64,000 nt of DNA, taken from Paraburkholderia ultramafica. Its GTDB lineage: Bacteria > Pseudomonadota > Gammaproteobacteria > Burkholderiales > Burkholderiaceae. Of the stretch, positions 56,928 to 64,000 are shown piece by piece (the first letter of the stretch is position 1; each line of letters begins with the position of its first letter). Both the position numbers and the translations under genes were made by a program. The stretch is taken from positions 152,414 to 216,413 of the forward strand of contig NZ_CADIKK010000010.1 of NCBI RefSeq assembly GCF_902859915.1, read 5' to 3'. The notes beneath the pieces were generated by a model. It made no database searches. It worked only from the letters and a program-made list of their open reading frames with translations, and was not told the origin of the DNA.

Positions 56928-59441
56928 CTAGCGCACTGGCGCGTCCGGGGAGCTCAAAGTGCGCACGCTCAACGCCGGATCGTGCGCGATCGACGCTTCG
57001 GAAAACGGCATGCGCAGCCAGCGCTGCGCCGCATAGTCGCGCGTCGCATCGGCGTAATGAGGCGACGCCGGGTCGTCGGATTCGGACGACGCGAGCAAGG
57101 TCCGCGCGAGCACTTCGTCGCCGGCGAACGACACGATCTGCAAGTAGCTGTCGCCGGCCGGGTTGACGTTCATCGAAGCGCCGCGCGCATCGAACGGATG
57201 GGCCGCGCACGCGGCGGTGAAGTAGCCGCCCGCGTCGCAACCGCCGAACAGCGGGATGCGCTCGGCGTTGCGCTGCACGTAGAGCGCGGCGCTGCGCGGC
57301 GCATCGATTGCGATGCCGGCTTTCTCGAGCGCCGCGATCGCATCGTGCAGCGCGGCGGCGAGTTTGGCGGGATCGGCGGCGATGCCCGCGGGCGTCGTCA
57401 GCGGTTGGGCGGGATCGAACGGCACCGCGTACAGTTGCGCCGGCGGGATCGTCAGCAGGCGTCGCCACAACTCGTCCCAAAGCGTCGCGCCGACGGCGCC
57501 GGCGGCGGCCGTGTCGTCCCATGCCGCGAGCACCTTGCAGGCTTGATGCAGCTCATTGGCGCTTGCGGCGATATTTGCAGCGGTATACGCAGCGGCGTTC
57601 GCACCCGCCGTTGCGCCGCTGCCGCACAGACGATCGAGCACCGGCCGCTTGAACAGAAGCGCCGACATCGAACGGCTGTCGAGCGCGGCACGGCCGAGCG
57701 CGTCGGCGGACACGCCTGCCGGATCGCTTTGCAATTGCGTAGCGATGCTGTGACCGAGGCGCGTGCGCAGCGATTGCGGCGCATTCGTCGCGCCGATGAT
57801 CTGCGCGTAGCCGGTCAGCGGCGCAGCCGGATTGCTGAGCCAGTAGCTGCCGTTGAAATTGCCGACATAGTCGCGCCGCAGCAGGCCCGGCATCTGCGCG
57901 ACCGGCAACGCGCGATGCTGCACCGAGCCGGGCTGATCGCGCCAGTCGCAATCGCTGCGCGAACCGTCGAGGACCGGCACGCCCGGCATCGACTGCCCGA
58001 GCGCCTTGCCGACCGGCGGCGTGCAGCGCAGGACCAACTCGTCGGGTACGTCCGGCACCGCGCCGATGTCCGCGTACCACACGCGTGGATCGCCCCGGCC
58101 GATCGCCAGCGTATTCACCCACGGCAGCGCCGCATTCTTCTTCTGGATGCGGATGAAGTCGTCGAGCGAGTTCGCCTGGTTCCATTCGAGGAAGTTTTCG
58201 AACACGCGGAAGTTGTCGGCATTGATATCGCGCAGCGCGAAAGCCTGCTGCGCATTCCAGGCCAGCGCGGGCGACAGCGCGCCGAGATTGACGAGCGGGC
58301 CGAAGCGCGAACGATACAGCGTGCGCGCAACGGTATGGATCGAACCATCGGCCGCGCGTGCGTCGACGTTCAACTGCGTCGGCGTCATCGTCTCGGTCTT
58401 GCCGTCGATCTGGTAGCGGGTCGGCGAGCCCGGCACGAGCGTCAGCTTGAACAGGCCGAAGCGCTTCGCGGTGGAGACCGTATGCGCCCACGCGACGTTC
58501 TCGTTGAAGCCCATCACGATCAAAGGTACACCGAGGAAAGACACGCCGCTGACATTGAGCTTGCCGGGGATCGTCAGTTGCGCCTGGTAGAAGCGATCCG
58601 GGCCGGTCCAGAACCAGTGCGGATTGCCGAGCAGCAACGCGCTGCCGGTGTGCGTTACATCCGCGCCGAACGCAAGTCCGTTGCTGCCGATCCCGGCCTC
58701 GCCGCCGAGGTAGGCGAGCGGCGCGCTGGCGGCGCGTTCGGTCTTGCCGGTCCCGTGCGCATCTTCACGTTCCTGCTCGCGCGACGCGTCCGGCGACTGC
58801 CCGAGCGCAAGCGGCGGCTTCGCTTTCGCGATCGCATTGACGAAGCGCATTGCGCCGCCGGCCAGGTTCGCCGCATAAAGCCGCCGGTAAATGTCGGCGC
58901 TGCCGATCTTGCCGGCCCACGGCGCCGCGCGGCATGCAGCGTGCTCGCCGGGAAAATCCCCGTGCGCAAGCTCGCCGACATAGCGGTTGTAGCCCGCCAC
59001 GAAGCCGTCGATCAACGCGCGCATCTCGGCGGTCTGACTGTGCCGATAGCGCGAGACGGCCGCATCGTCGACGACGAAACGGAAGAAGAAGTCGGCATCG
59101 AGATTGTCGGGCTGTCCGAAGGTCGCTTCGGCAGCAGGGCGCGCGTCTGCACCGAAGTAGCGCGAACGTTCGCCGCGATAGGTGACGAAGCCGTCGGCCA
59201 GCGTGCACAGATTGTCCTGCGCCTGCACGTAGCCATAGCCGTAGCCGAGGCTGCCCCAGTCGCCGGCCTTCACATGCGCAATGCCGAGGGTGGTGCGGCG
59301 GATCTCGACCTCATACGGTCCCGCGTGCGCGCCGACGTCGGTACTCGGGACGGCGCAGCTTTGCAAGCCGAATGCGCAGGGCAGGGCGGCGAGCAGACGG
59401 ACGACGGGGCCGCAACGGCGCAGGGAGGCATTCACGGGCAT
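56928..59441 (-). CDS. Penicillin/AHL acylase family Ntn-hydrolase
   Basis: 837 residues. N-terminal signal (about 12-29), then the alpha chain, and the autocleavage site before Ser253 in GEAGIGSNGLAFG, which becomes the N-terminal nucleophile of the beta chain. The early beta-chain part (LLLGNPHWFWTGPDRFYQAQ, VMGFNENVAWAHTVS) fits the PvdQ/AhlM-type branch that cleaves N-acyl homoserine lactones or aculeacin-type amides. It is exported and matures by self-cleavage. The substrate is not fixed by sequence alone. Monocistronic. Confidence 0.9.
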   Translation of the reverse strand: MPVNASLRRCGPVVRLLAALPCAFGLQSCAVPSTDVGAHAGPYEVEIRRTTLGIAHVKAGDWGSLGYGYGYVQAQDNLCTLADGFVTYRGERSRYFGADARPAAEATFGQPDNLDADFFFRFVVDDAAVSRYRHSQTAEMRALIDGFVAGYNRYVGELAHGDFPGEHAACRAAPWAGKIGSADIYRRLYAANLAGGAMRFVNAIAKAKPPLALGQSPDASREQEREDAHGTGKTERAASAPLAYLGGEAGIGSNGLAFGADVTHTGSALLLGNPHWFWTGPDRFYQAQLTIPGKLNVSGVSFLGVPLIVMGFNENVAWAHTVSTAKRFGLFKLTLVPGSPTRYQIDGKTETMTPTQLNVDARAADGSIHTVARTLYRSRFGPLVNLGALSPALAWNAQQAFALRDINADNFRVFENFLEWNQANSLDDFIRIQKKNAALPWVNTLAIGRGDPRVWYADIGAVPDVPDELVLRCTPPVGKALGQSMPGVPVLDGSRSDCDWRDQPGSVQHRALPVAQMPGLLRRDYVGNFNGSYWLSNPAAPLTGYAQIIGATNAPQSLRTRLGHSIATQLQSDPAGVSADALGRAALDSRSMSALLFKRPVLDRLCGSGATAGANAAAYTAANIAASANELHQACKVLAAWDDTAAAGAVGATLWDELWRRLLTIPPAQLYAVPFDPAQPLTTPAGIAADPAKLAAALHDAIAALEKAGIAIDAPRSAALYVQRNAERIPLFGGCDAGGYFTAACAAHPFDARGASMNVNPAGDSYLQIVSFAGDEVLARTLLASSESDDPASPHYADATRDYAAQRWLRMPFSEASIAHDPALSVRTLSSPDAPVR

Positions 59442-59524
59442 AGCGTATTGACGAGTGTCCTGTTGGCGGTGACGGACTTAACGCAATCGCACCGGATCAC
59501 GACGTGCCGGTGGCAACCGGCGCC

Positions 59525-60169
59525 TTACTCCCCCGGACTCACACCAGCGATCGAAGCTTCGACATCGCCCGGAACAGCCGCTGACGCCAATATCCCGCTC
59601 ACGCCCGCGCTTCTCGCGACCGCTCGCCCCTGGCGGCGCGTCACCCGGCGCTTCAGATACAGCAGCACCGCGCTCACCACACCATACATCATCGTGACGA
59701 TGAACGCCGCCTGCAACAGCGATTGCGGCGCATAGCTCGACACGTCCTGCGAGCGGTGCAGCAGCTCGTCATAAGGGATCACATAGCCCAGCGACGTATC
59801 CTGCACAATCGCGAGGACCGAACTGATCAGCGCCGGCAACATGCTGCGCAGCGCCTGCGGCAGCACGACATACGACATCGCCTGAGACGGCCGCATGCCG
59901 AGCGCGAGCGCGGCCTCGCGCTGTCCGCGCGGCAAGGACAGAATGCCCGCGCGCCCGACTTCGGCCGTCAGCGCCGAGTGCTGCAACGCCATCGCGAATA
60001 CGAGGAAGCCGAGCGCCGGCCAGTCGAAGCCGAGCGCGGGCAACTCGATCACCATGAACAGGATCAGCAGCAGCAACGGGATCGCGCGGAAAAACCCGAT
60101 ATACGCGCCGGCCAGCCGGCGGATCCACGGCCGCTGCGACAGCCGCCAGAGGGCGAGCGGAAACGCCAT
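59525..60169 (-). pseudogene. Polar amino-acid ABC transporter permease, N-terminus lost
   Basis: About 214 residues remain. They include YIGFFRAIPLLLLILFMV, the ABC permease EAA-type loop EVGRAGILSLPRGQREAALA LGM, and LPQALRSMLPALISSVLAIV. HisM-family permeases start with a TM1 segment and a longer lead that are missing here. The 5' end is cut at 60170-60178 where sequence switches to a LysR gene on the other strand. Could be translated from the ATG at 60169 but lacks the first helix. The ATPase and binding protein are not adjacent. Confidence 0.7.
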
Positions 60170-60177
60170 CGCGGCCG

Positions 60178-60609
60178 CGCACGCCCGCCGATCTCGCGCA
60201 GCACAACTGCCTGCGCTATCTGCATCCGGAGGGCGATCCGCGCTGGCATCTGTCGGATGGGACGAGCGTGCAGTGGGTGATGCCATCGGGCAATCTGCAG
60301 TCGGATCATTCGGAGCTGTTGCTGGAGGCGACGCGCGCGGGGCTCGGAATCGCCGGGTTCGAAATCTGGCTGATCCGCGATCTGCTGGTGAGCGGCGAAG
60401 TGGAAGTCGCGCTGCCGCGCTACCGGCTCGAAAACGCACTGACCGGCCGGCAGATTTATATGGCCTATCTGCCGAACCGGCGCTTTTCGACCAAGGTGCG
60501 CGTGCTGCGCGAGTTCATGGCGGAGCGGCTGAAGGGCATCGGCGAGTTGCCCGACCGGACACTGCTGCCGTCTTTAGCGGCGGGCGATCCCGCTTCAGTG
60601 CGGCGCTGA
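60178..60609 (+). pseudogene. LysR-family regulator, N-terminus lost
   Basis: About 143 C-terminal residues of the LysR effector-binding domain: TPADLAQHNCLRYLHPEGDP, LLLEATRAGLGIAGFEIWLI, and YLPNRRFSTKVRVLREFMAE. The helix-turn-helix and first effector lobe are absent. Its truncated 5' end lies back-to-back with the truncated ABC permease, so one deletion removed the shared divergent promoter and both gene starts. Confidence 0.7.
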
Positions 60610-60960
60610 CGGCAAGGCTGGTCAGATTGCGCTGCGGGCCGTCGAGGCATCTCCATCGCACAAGCAACTTGCGCACGCGCGATCGGGCGAAGGGCAGGGG
60701 CAATCAAATACCCGCCGAACCCCATGCCCTCGCTCTCACTACTGCTCCGGAAAGCGCAGCCTCGAATGATTCGAGGCGAACTACATGACATTCTGGCTGG
60801 GCCCAGGCATACTGCGCGCGAGCCGCGCCAACAGTGTCATCGGCGCAAACTCGCGCAGCGCCGGCAACACATGGGGAGTCTGCGGGTGCCGCGCAAACGC
60901 GCGGCACGCGACAGGCGCGCCAATGACCCATTGCGCGCCCAATGAAAAAGAGGAGAAAGC
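60610..60960. other. Intergenic region upstream of the YeeE pair
   Basis: 351 bases with no recognisable gene. The end (GAAAAAGAGGAGAAAGC before 60961) is the ribosome-binding region of the YeeE operon. Confidence 0.45.
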
Positions 60961-61395
60961 ATGTCAATCGATATGGCGAGTTTCACGCCGGGCTGGTCCC
61001 TGACCGGCGGTCTGGTGATCGGTGCCGCGGCCGCGGTGCTCGTCTTGTTCAACGGCCGGATCGCCGGCATCAGCGGTATTCTCGGCGGCCTGCTGGGCAA
61101 GCCCCGCAACGATGCGGGATGGCGGATCGCCTTTCTTGCGGGGCTGGTCGGCGCCCCCGTGCTGGCAAGTCTGCTGGGACAATCGATTGCGCCGGACATT
61201 CAGGCCGGATGGGGCGAAATACTCATCGCCGGTTTGCTGGTCGGCGCCGGCACGCGCTATGCAAGCGGCTGTACCAGCGGCCACGGCGTCTGCGGGATCT
61301 CGCGTGGGTCGGTCCGTTCGCTCGTGGCCACGGCGACATTCATGGCAAGCGGTTTTCTGACCGTGTTCGTGACCCGACATCTGCTGGGAGGCTGA
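60961..61395 (+). CDS. YeeE/YedE family sulfur transporter, first half
   Basis: 144 residues with four membrane helices. It carries the signature [17 protein letters not shown], whose cysteines are part of the YeeE-type thiosulfate/sulfur conduit. It is the N-terminal half-size protein; the second half is the next gene. AGGAG just before the ATG. Together they form a two-gene operon for uptake of reduced sulfur. The usual neighbours (persulfide dioxygenase, sulfide quinone reductase) are absent here. Confidence 0.88.
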   Translation: MSIDMASFTPGWSLTGGLVIGAAAAVLVLFNGRIAGISGILGGLLGKPRNDAGWRIAFLAGLVGAPVLASLLGQSIAPDIQAGWGEILIAGLLVGAGTRYASGCTSGHGVCGISRGSVRSLVATATFMASGFLTVFVTRHLLGG

Positions 61396-61396
61396 G

Positions 61397-61852
61397 ATGG
61401 GATTGCTCACAGCGTTAGTTTCGGGACTTCTGTTTGGCATCGGCCTGATGGTCTCCGGCATGGCAAACCCGGCGAAGGTGCAGGGGTTTCTCGACCTCGC
61501 CGGACATTGGGATCCGTCGCTTGCATTCGTCATGGCTGGCGCGATCGCCGTCGGCCTGATCGCGTTCCTGCTTGCAAAACGCCGCAACCGCTCCCTGCTG
61601 GGCTTACCGATGCTGATTCCGCCCGCCAGCGCCGTCACGTCGAGACTGGTGCTGGGAAGCGCGCTGTTCGGCGTGGGCTGGGGCCTCGCCGGGTTCTGTC
61701 CGGGGCCCGCGCTGGTTGCACTGGGCGGCGGCTTTCCCAAAGCATGGGGATTTGTGGCGGCAATGCTTGCCGGCATGGCGGCGTTCGAGTTGCTTGAGGG
61801 CGTCAAGTTGCGCCGCAAGCAAGTCAACGAGCAGAGGCAACGCGGAGCATAA
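61397..61852 (+). CDS. YeeE/YedE family sulfur transporter, second half (DUF6691-like)
   Basis: 151 residues with about four helices. It holds the second conserved Cys motif [19 protein letters not shown] and ends with a basic tail ([12 protein letters not shown]). It starts one base after the first gene's stop. Full-length YeeE proteins have both halves fused; here they are two tightly coupled genes and should assemble as one transporter. Confidence 0.88.
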   Translation: MGLLTALVSGLLFGIGLMVSGMANPAKVQGFLDLAGHWDPSLAFVMAGAIAVGLIAFLLAKRRNRSLLGLPMLIPPASAVTSRLVLGSALFGVGWGLAGFCPGPALVALGGGFPKAWGFVAAMLAGMAAFELLEGVKLRRKQVNEQRQRGA

Positions 61853-61968
61853 GTCGCGCGATGGCGTGAATCGAAGTGTTGTGATCGAACGCCAGTCAAT
61901 ACGGAACCCGCCGGGCGCGGTGATCCATCCAGTCGCACCGCATCGGCCTGGCGCACCTTTGACATGGA

Positions 61969-63234
61969 TCATCGGATGCGCGCGGCCGGTTCGACTTTCG
62001 CGTCATAACTGCATTCGATCGCGCGCCAGAATCCGCATAACTGAGGATGAACCTCGTCGTGCCAGCGTGGGCCCGTGAAAAGATCGTAGTGATCGCACTG
62101 GCCGACGGTCACGCGGCGCTGCCGCGGCGCGTCCGGCGCATGGCATAGCGCGTGCGCGCAATGCGTCTGGCCCGCGCCCGTGATGTCGTCGCAGTCGCCT
62201 TCGATCGTGCAAAGTGGCACTTGCGCAAGCGCGCCGGTATCCACGCACCGCCCATCGATCGACCACGCTCCCCGCGCGAGCAGCTGCTCGTGGAAAACCA
62301 CGCCAAGCATATCCAGGAAGTAACACTCGCTCATATCCACGACGGCGGCATACTCATTCAATGAACGGAGCGCCGTTTGAGCATCGTGCAGATTGCCGCT
62401 GAGCCAATTCGACCAGTAGCGCGCCTCCAGGTCGAGTTGACGCGCGGGATGCGCGGTCACGATCGCAGCCTGCTGGATGAAGCCCGGATAGACGCGGCGT
62501 CCCGCCCCAAGGTATGGCGGCGGCACTTCGTCGATCAGGTTGTCGCGAAACCAGCGCAGCGACCGGGAACTGGCGAAGCGATCCACGGAAGTCGGATCCA
62601 GGCGCGTATCGATCGGTCCGCCCAGCAGCGCGACACTGGCGAAGGGCGGTGTGCCGTTGCTTGCCAGCAGACTGGCGGCGGCGAGGGCAGGCACACACGC
62701 CTGGCAGACGGCGACGAGGTGCGCCGGCGCCCCCTGTGCGCGAACCTTCCGGATGTAGCGTTCGAGCGCGCGGACGTAATCCGCCAGCGCGAGCGGGCCG
62801 GCCGCGAGTGGCACGTCGCGGGCATCGGCCCAGTCGGTGATATAGACGACGTCGCAGGTTTCGAGCAGCGTTTCGACCGTTTCCCGCAGCATGACTGCGT
62901 GATGCCCCGCGAGTGGCGCACAGAGAATAACGGGCCGGTTCCCAGGTGGGGCGGCAATGCTGCTGGCCCGTGTGAATTTGCGCAGCGTGCCGATCGGCAT
63001 TTCATCGGCAATGCATTCTTCGACGGGAATCCATTCGCCGCCGCTCTGCACCGCGCCTATCGCAAACGGCGGAGCGGTCTCGAAGGCGCACGTGGACCGG
63101 ATCAGCCAGTCGCGCGCGGCACGGGGCGCGCCGGCGGCGGCCCACTGCGCGCCATGCCATCCGCTGACGATGAGCGCGGTATCAGCGAACGCCTTGGCGA
63201 GACGCCGCTGCGTATCGAGTAGGTCGTACCACAT
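61969..63234 (-). CDS. phaZ: Intracellular polyhydroxyalkanoate depolymerase
   Basis: 421 residues, the expected length. The nucleophile is Cys180 in the elbow VCQACVPA, the cysteine found in PhaZ of Cupriavidus-type intracellular depolymerases instead of serine. PVILCAPLAGHHAVML and YITDWADARDVPL are family blocks. It breaks down native PHB granules in the cytoplasm. Start MWYDLLDTQ, with GAGG at about 7 bases. No PHA synthase or phasin lies next to it in the window. Confidence 0.9.
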   Translation of the reverse strand: MWYDLLDTQRRLAKAFADTALIVSGWHGAQWAAAGAPRAARDWLIRSTCAFETAPPFAIGAVQSGGEWIPVEECIADEMPIGTLRKFTRASSIAAPPGNRPVILCAPLAGHHAVMLRETVETLLETCDVVYITDWADARDVPLAAGPLALADYVRALERYIRKVRAQGAPAHLVAVCQACVPALAAASLLASNGTPPFASVALLGGPIDTRLDPTSVDRFASSRSLRWFRDNLIDEVPPPYLGAGRRVYPGFIQQAAIVTAHPARQLDLEARYWSNWLSGNLHDAQTALRSLNEYAAVVDMSECYFLDMLGVVFHEQLLARGAWSIDGRCVDTGALAQVPLCTIEGDCDDITGAGQTHCAHALCHAPDAPRQRRVTVGQCDHYDLFTGPRWHDEVHPQLCGFWRAIECSYDAKVEPAARIR

Positions 63235-63742
63235 GGGCGCCTCTTCGGAGCAGACATGCTGCCAATGATGCCGCGCGGTCGCCGGATGATGGCACGGCAC
63301 GTGCGGCGCACGAAGCTCAGGCTGCCGGGCCGCCGCTTCCGGTGGTCACCGGTCCGACGCGCGGGCAGGGCTGACAAGCCGGTAATCGCTGCGCCGTCCA
63401 CCGCGCCGCTTCAGTCCCGGAGCGAATTCAGTGTCGCTGCCCGTGCCGCCTGCGGGCAGATCAGGCTTGGGCGGCGTGGCGGCGGCGGGCACTTCGCCCC
63501 TCCTGTCCCCGTGTATGAGCGGGGGCGAACGGCGAACCTTAGTGTGAGCGTAGACCATCCGACTGAATTTCCCAATGCGGCGCACGCCAGGAAGCGGCGC
63601 GGGGAGGCGGTCGGGTCGAACGGTATCACAACATCGCCGATGCTCGAACGGAATAATCCTGCGATTCAGCGGCAGTAGACACGTGCGCGGAGCAGACCCG
63701 CTGTTTTGCGAGTTAGCACACGGGAATTGGGACGCTCAATTT
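63235..63742. other. Intergenic region
   Basis: 508 bases with no convincing gene on either strand. It should contain the phaZ promoter near 63235-63350. Frames here are G/C-driven artefacts. Confidence 0.45.
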
Positions 63743-64000
63743 TCAAGTCGACATGGCAGGTGCCACACCCTCAATAATGAAAGCGCGATAATCCCCCCTT
63801 TGAAGCGATGTTCGCATGCAGCCTGATACGAAGGATTGGTATACCAGGTCTTCGCGTCATCGAACGAAGGAAATTCGAGCATCATCATGTCTATATGAAC
63901 GCCTCCCGTTTGCGACGGTTTTTCGTGTGTTCAGACGACGACAGGATGGGTTGCAGCTCTATATCCGGGCTTGTTGCAGCCTGATACGCTGCGGCCCACT
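63743..64000 (-). pseudogene. DUF1330 family gene, frameshifted, cut by window end
   Basis: The middle frame reads MMMLEFPSFDDAKTWYTNPS then YQAACEHRFKG, a DUF1330 core. At the six-G run at about 63794-63799 the frame slips: the expected end GDYRAFIIEGVAPAMST with stop at 63743-63745 lies in the next frame, so one G is missing. Further upstream the frame is closed by a TGA at 63931-63933, so the N-terminal part is also damaged. Function of DUF1330 is unknown. Confidence 0.6.

Noticed and set aside
56982..59735. Plus-strand frame of 917 codons opposite the acylase
   Set aside because: Same reason: complementary to a confirmed Ntn-hydrolase with a clear Ser nucleophile motif.

Overview
The window is high-GC, gene-dense bacterial chromosome. 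It fits a Burkholderiaceae member close to Paraburkholderia, Caballeronia or Burkholderia. The reasons are strong G/C bias at third codon positions, a DUF4148 secreted protein, an intracellular PHA depolymerase with a cysteine nucleophile, a YceH family protein, a stand-alone phosphoketolase, and two RND efflux operons with NodT-type outer-membrane factors. Genus is inferred from gene content only. No rRNA, tRNA or CRISPR array was seen.

Layout. 1-7.9 kb: the 3' part of a hybrid histidine kinase, a thioredoxin, small membrane and secreted proteins, a SET-type sugar exporter, a 6-phosphogluconate dehydrogenase, a HAD hydrolase and an ankyrin protein. 8.3-14.5 kb: phosphoketolase, a BON protein, an alpha/beta hydrolase with a small partner, pseudouridine-5'-phosphate glycosidase and a GFA protein. 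14.8-18.3 kb: a broken class III nucleotide cyclase beside an intact metallo-beta-lactamase-fold hydrolase, then a two-gene operon of a MoaD/ThiS-like beta-grasp protein and a BNR beta-propeller. 18.5-22.8 kb: flavohemoglobin, YceH and a membrane ferric-reductase-type flavoprotein.

23-37 kb looks like an accessory block. It holds an IS3-family fragment, a truncated acyltransferase, several remnants (DUF3008, DUF4142, a DUF1488 gene with an internal TGA), a five-gene caa3-type cytochrome oxidase operon flanked by two glycine-rich membrane stress-type proteins, a 1081-residue SAM-cyclase-ATPase-TPR regulator and an orphan sugar-binding protein. 37-39 kb has an orphan SLATT membrane protein, an acyl-CoA dehydrogenase remnant and an extra MreB paralogue.

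39.5-47.8 kb: an OmpR/EnvZ-type two-component system converging on a permease-first RND pump operon. 48-50.6 kb: DUF4148 protein, truncated IclR regulator and a DegP/DegQ-type protease. 50.7-59.4 kb: a second RND pump operon (adaptor, permease, outer-membrane factor; MexAB-OprM order) and a penicillin/AHL acylase. 59.5-60.6 kb: an ABC permease and a LysR regulator that have both lost their 5' ends at one deletion point. 61-64 kb: split YeeE/YedE sulfur transporter, PHA depolymerase and a decayed DUF1330 gene.

The least explained items are the MoaD-like/BNR-propeller pair, the orphan SLATT protein, the cyclase/phosphodiesterase-like pair with its dead cyclase, and the large cyclase-ATPase. The many truncated genes suggest repeated insertion and deletion, mostly at 19.7-25.7, 37.8-38.1, 48.5-49.1, 60.2 and 63.7-64.0 kb.
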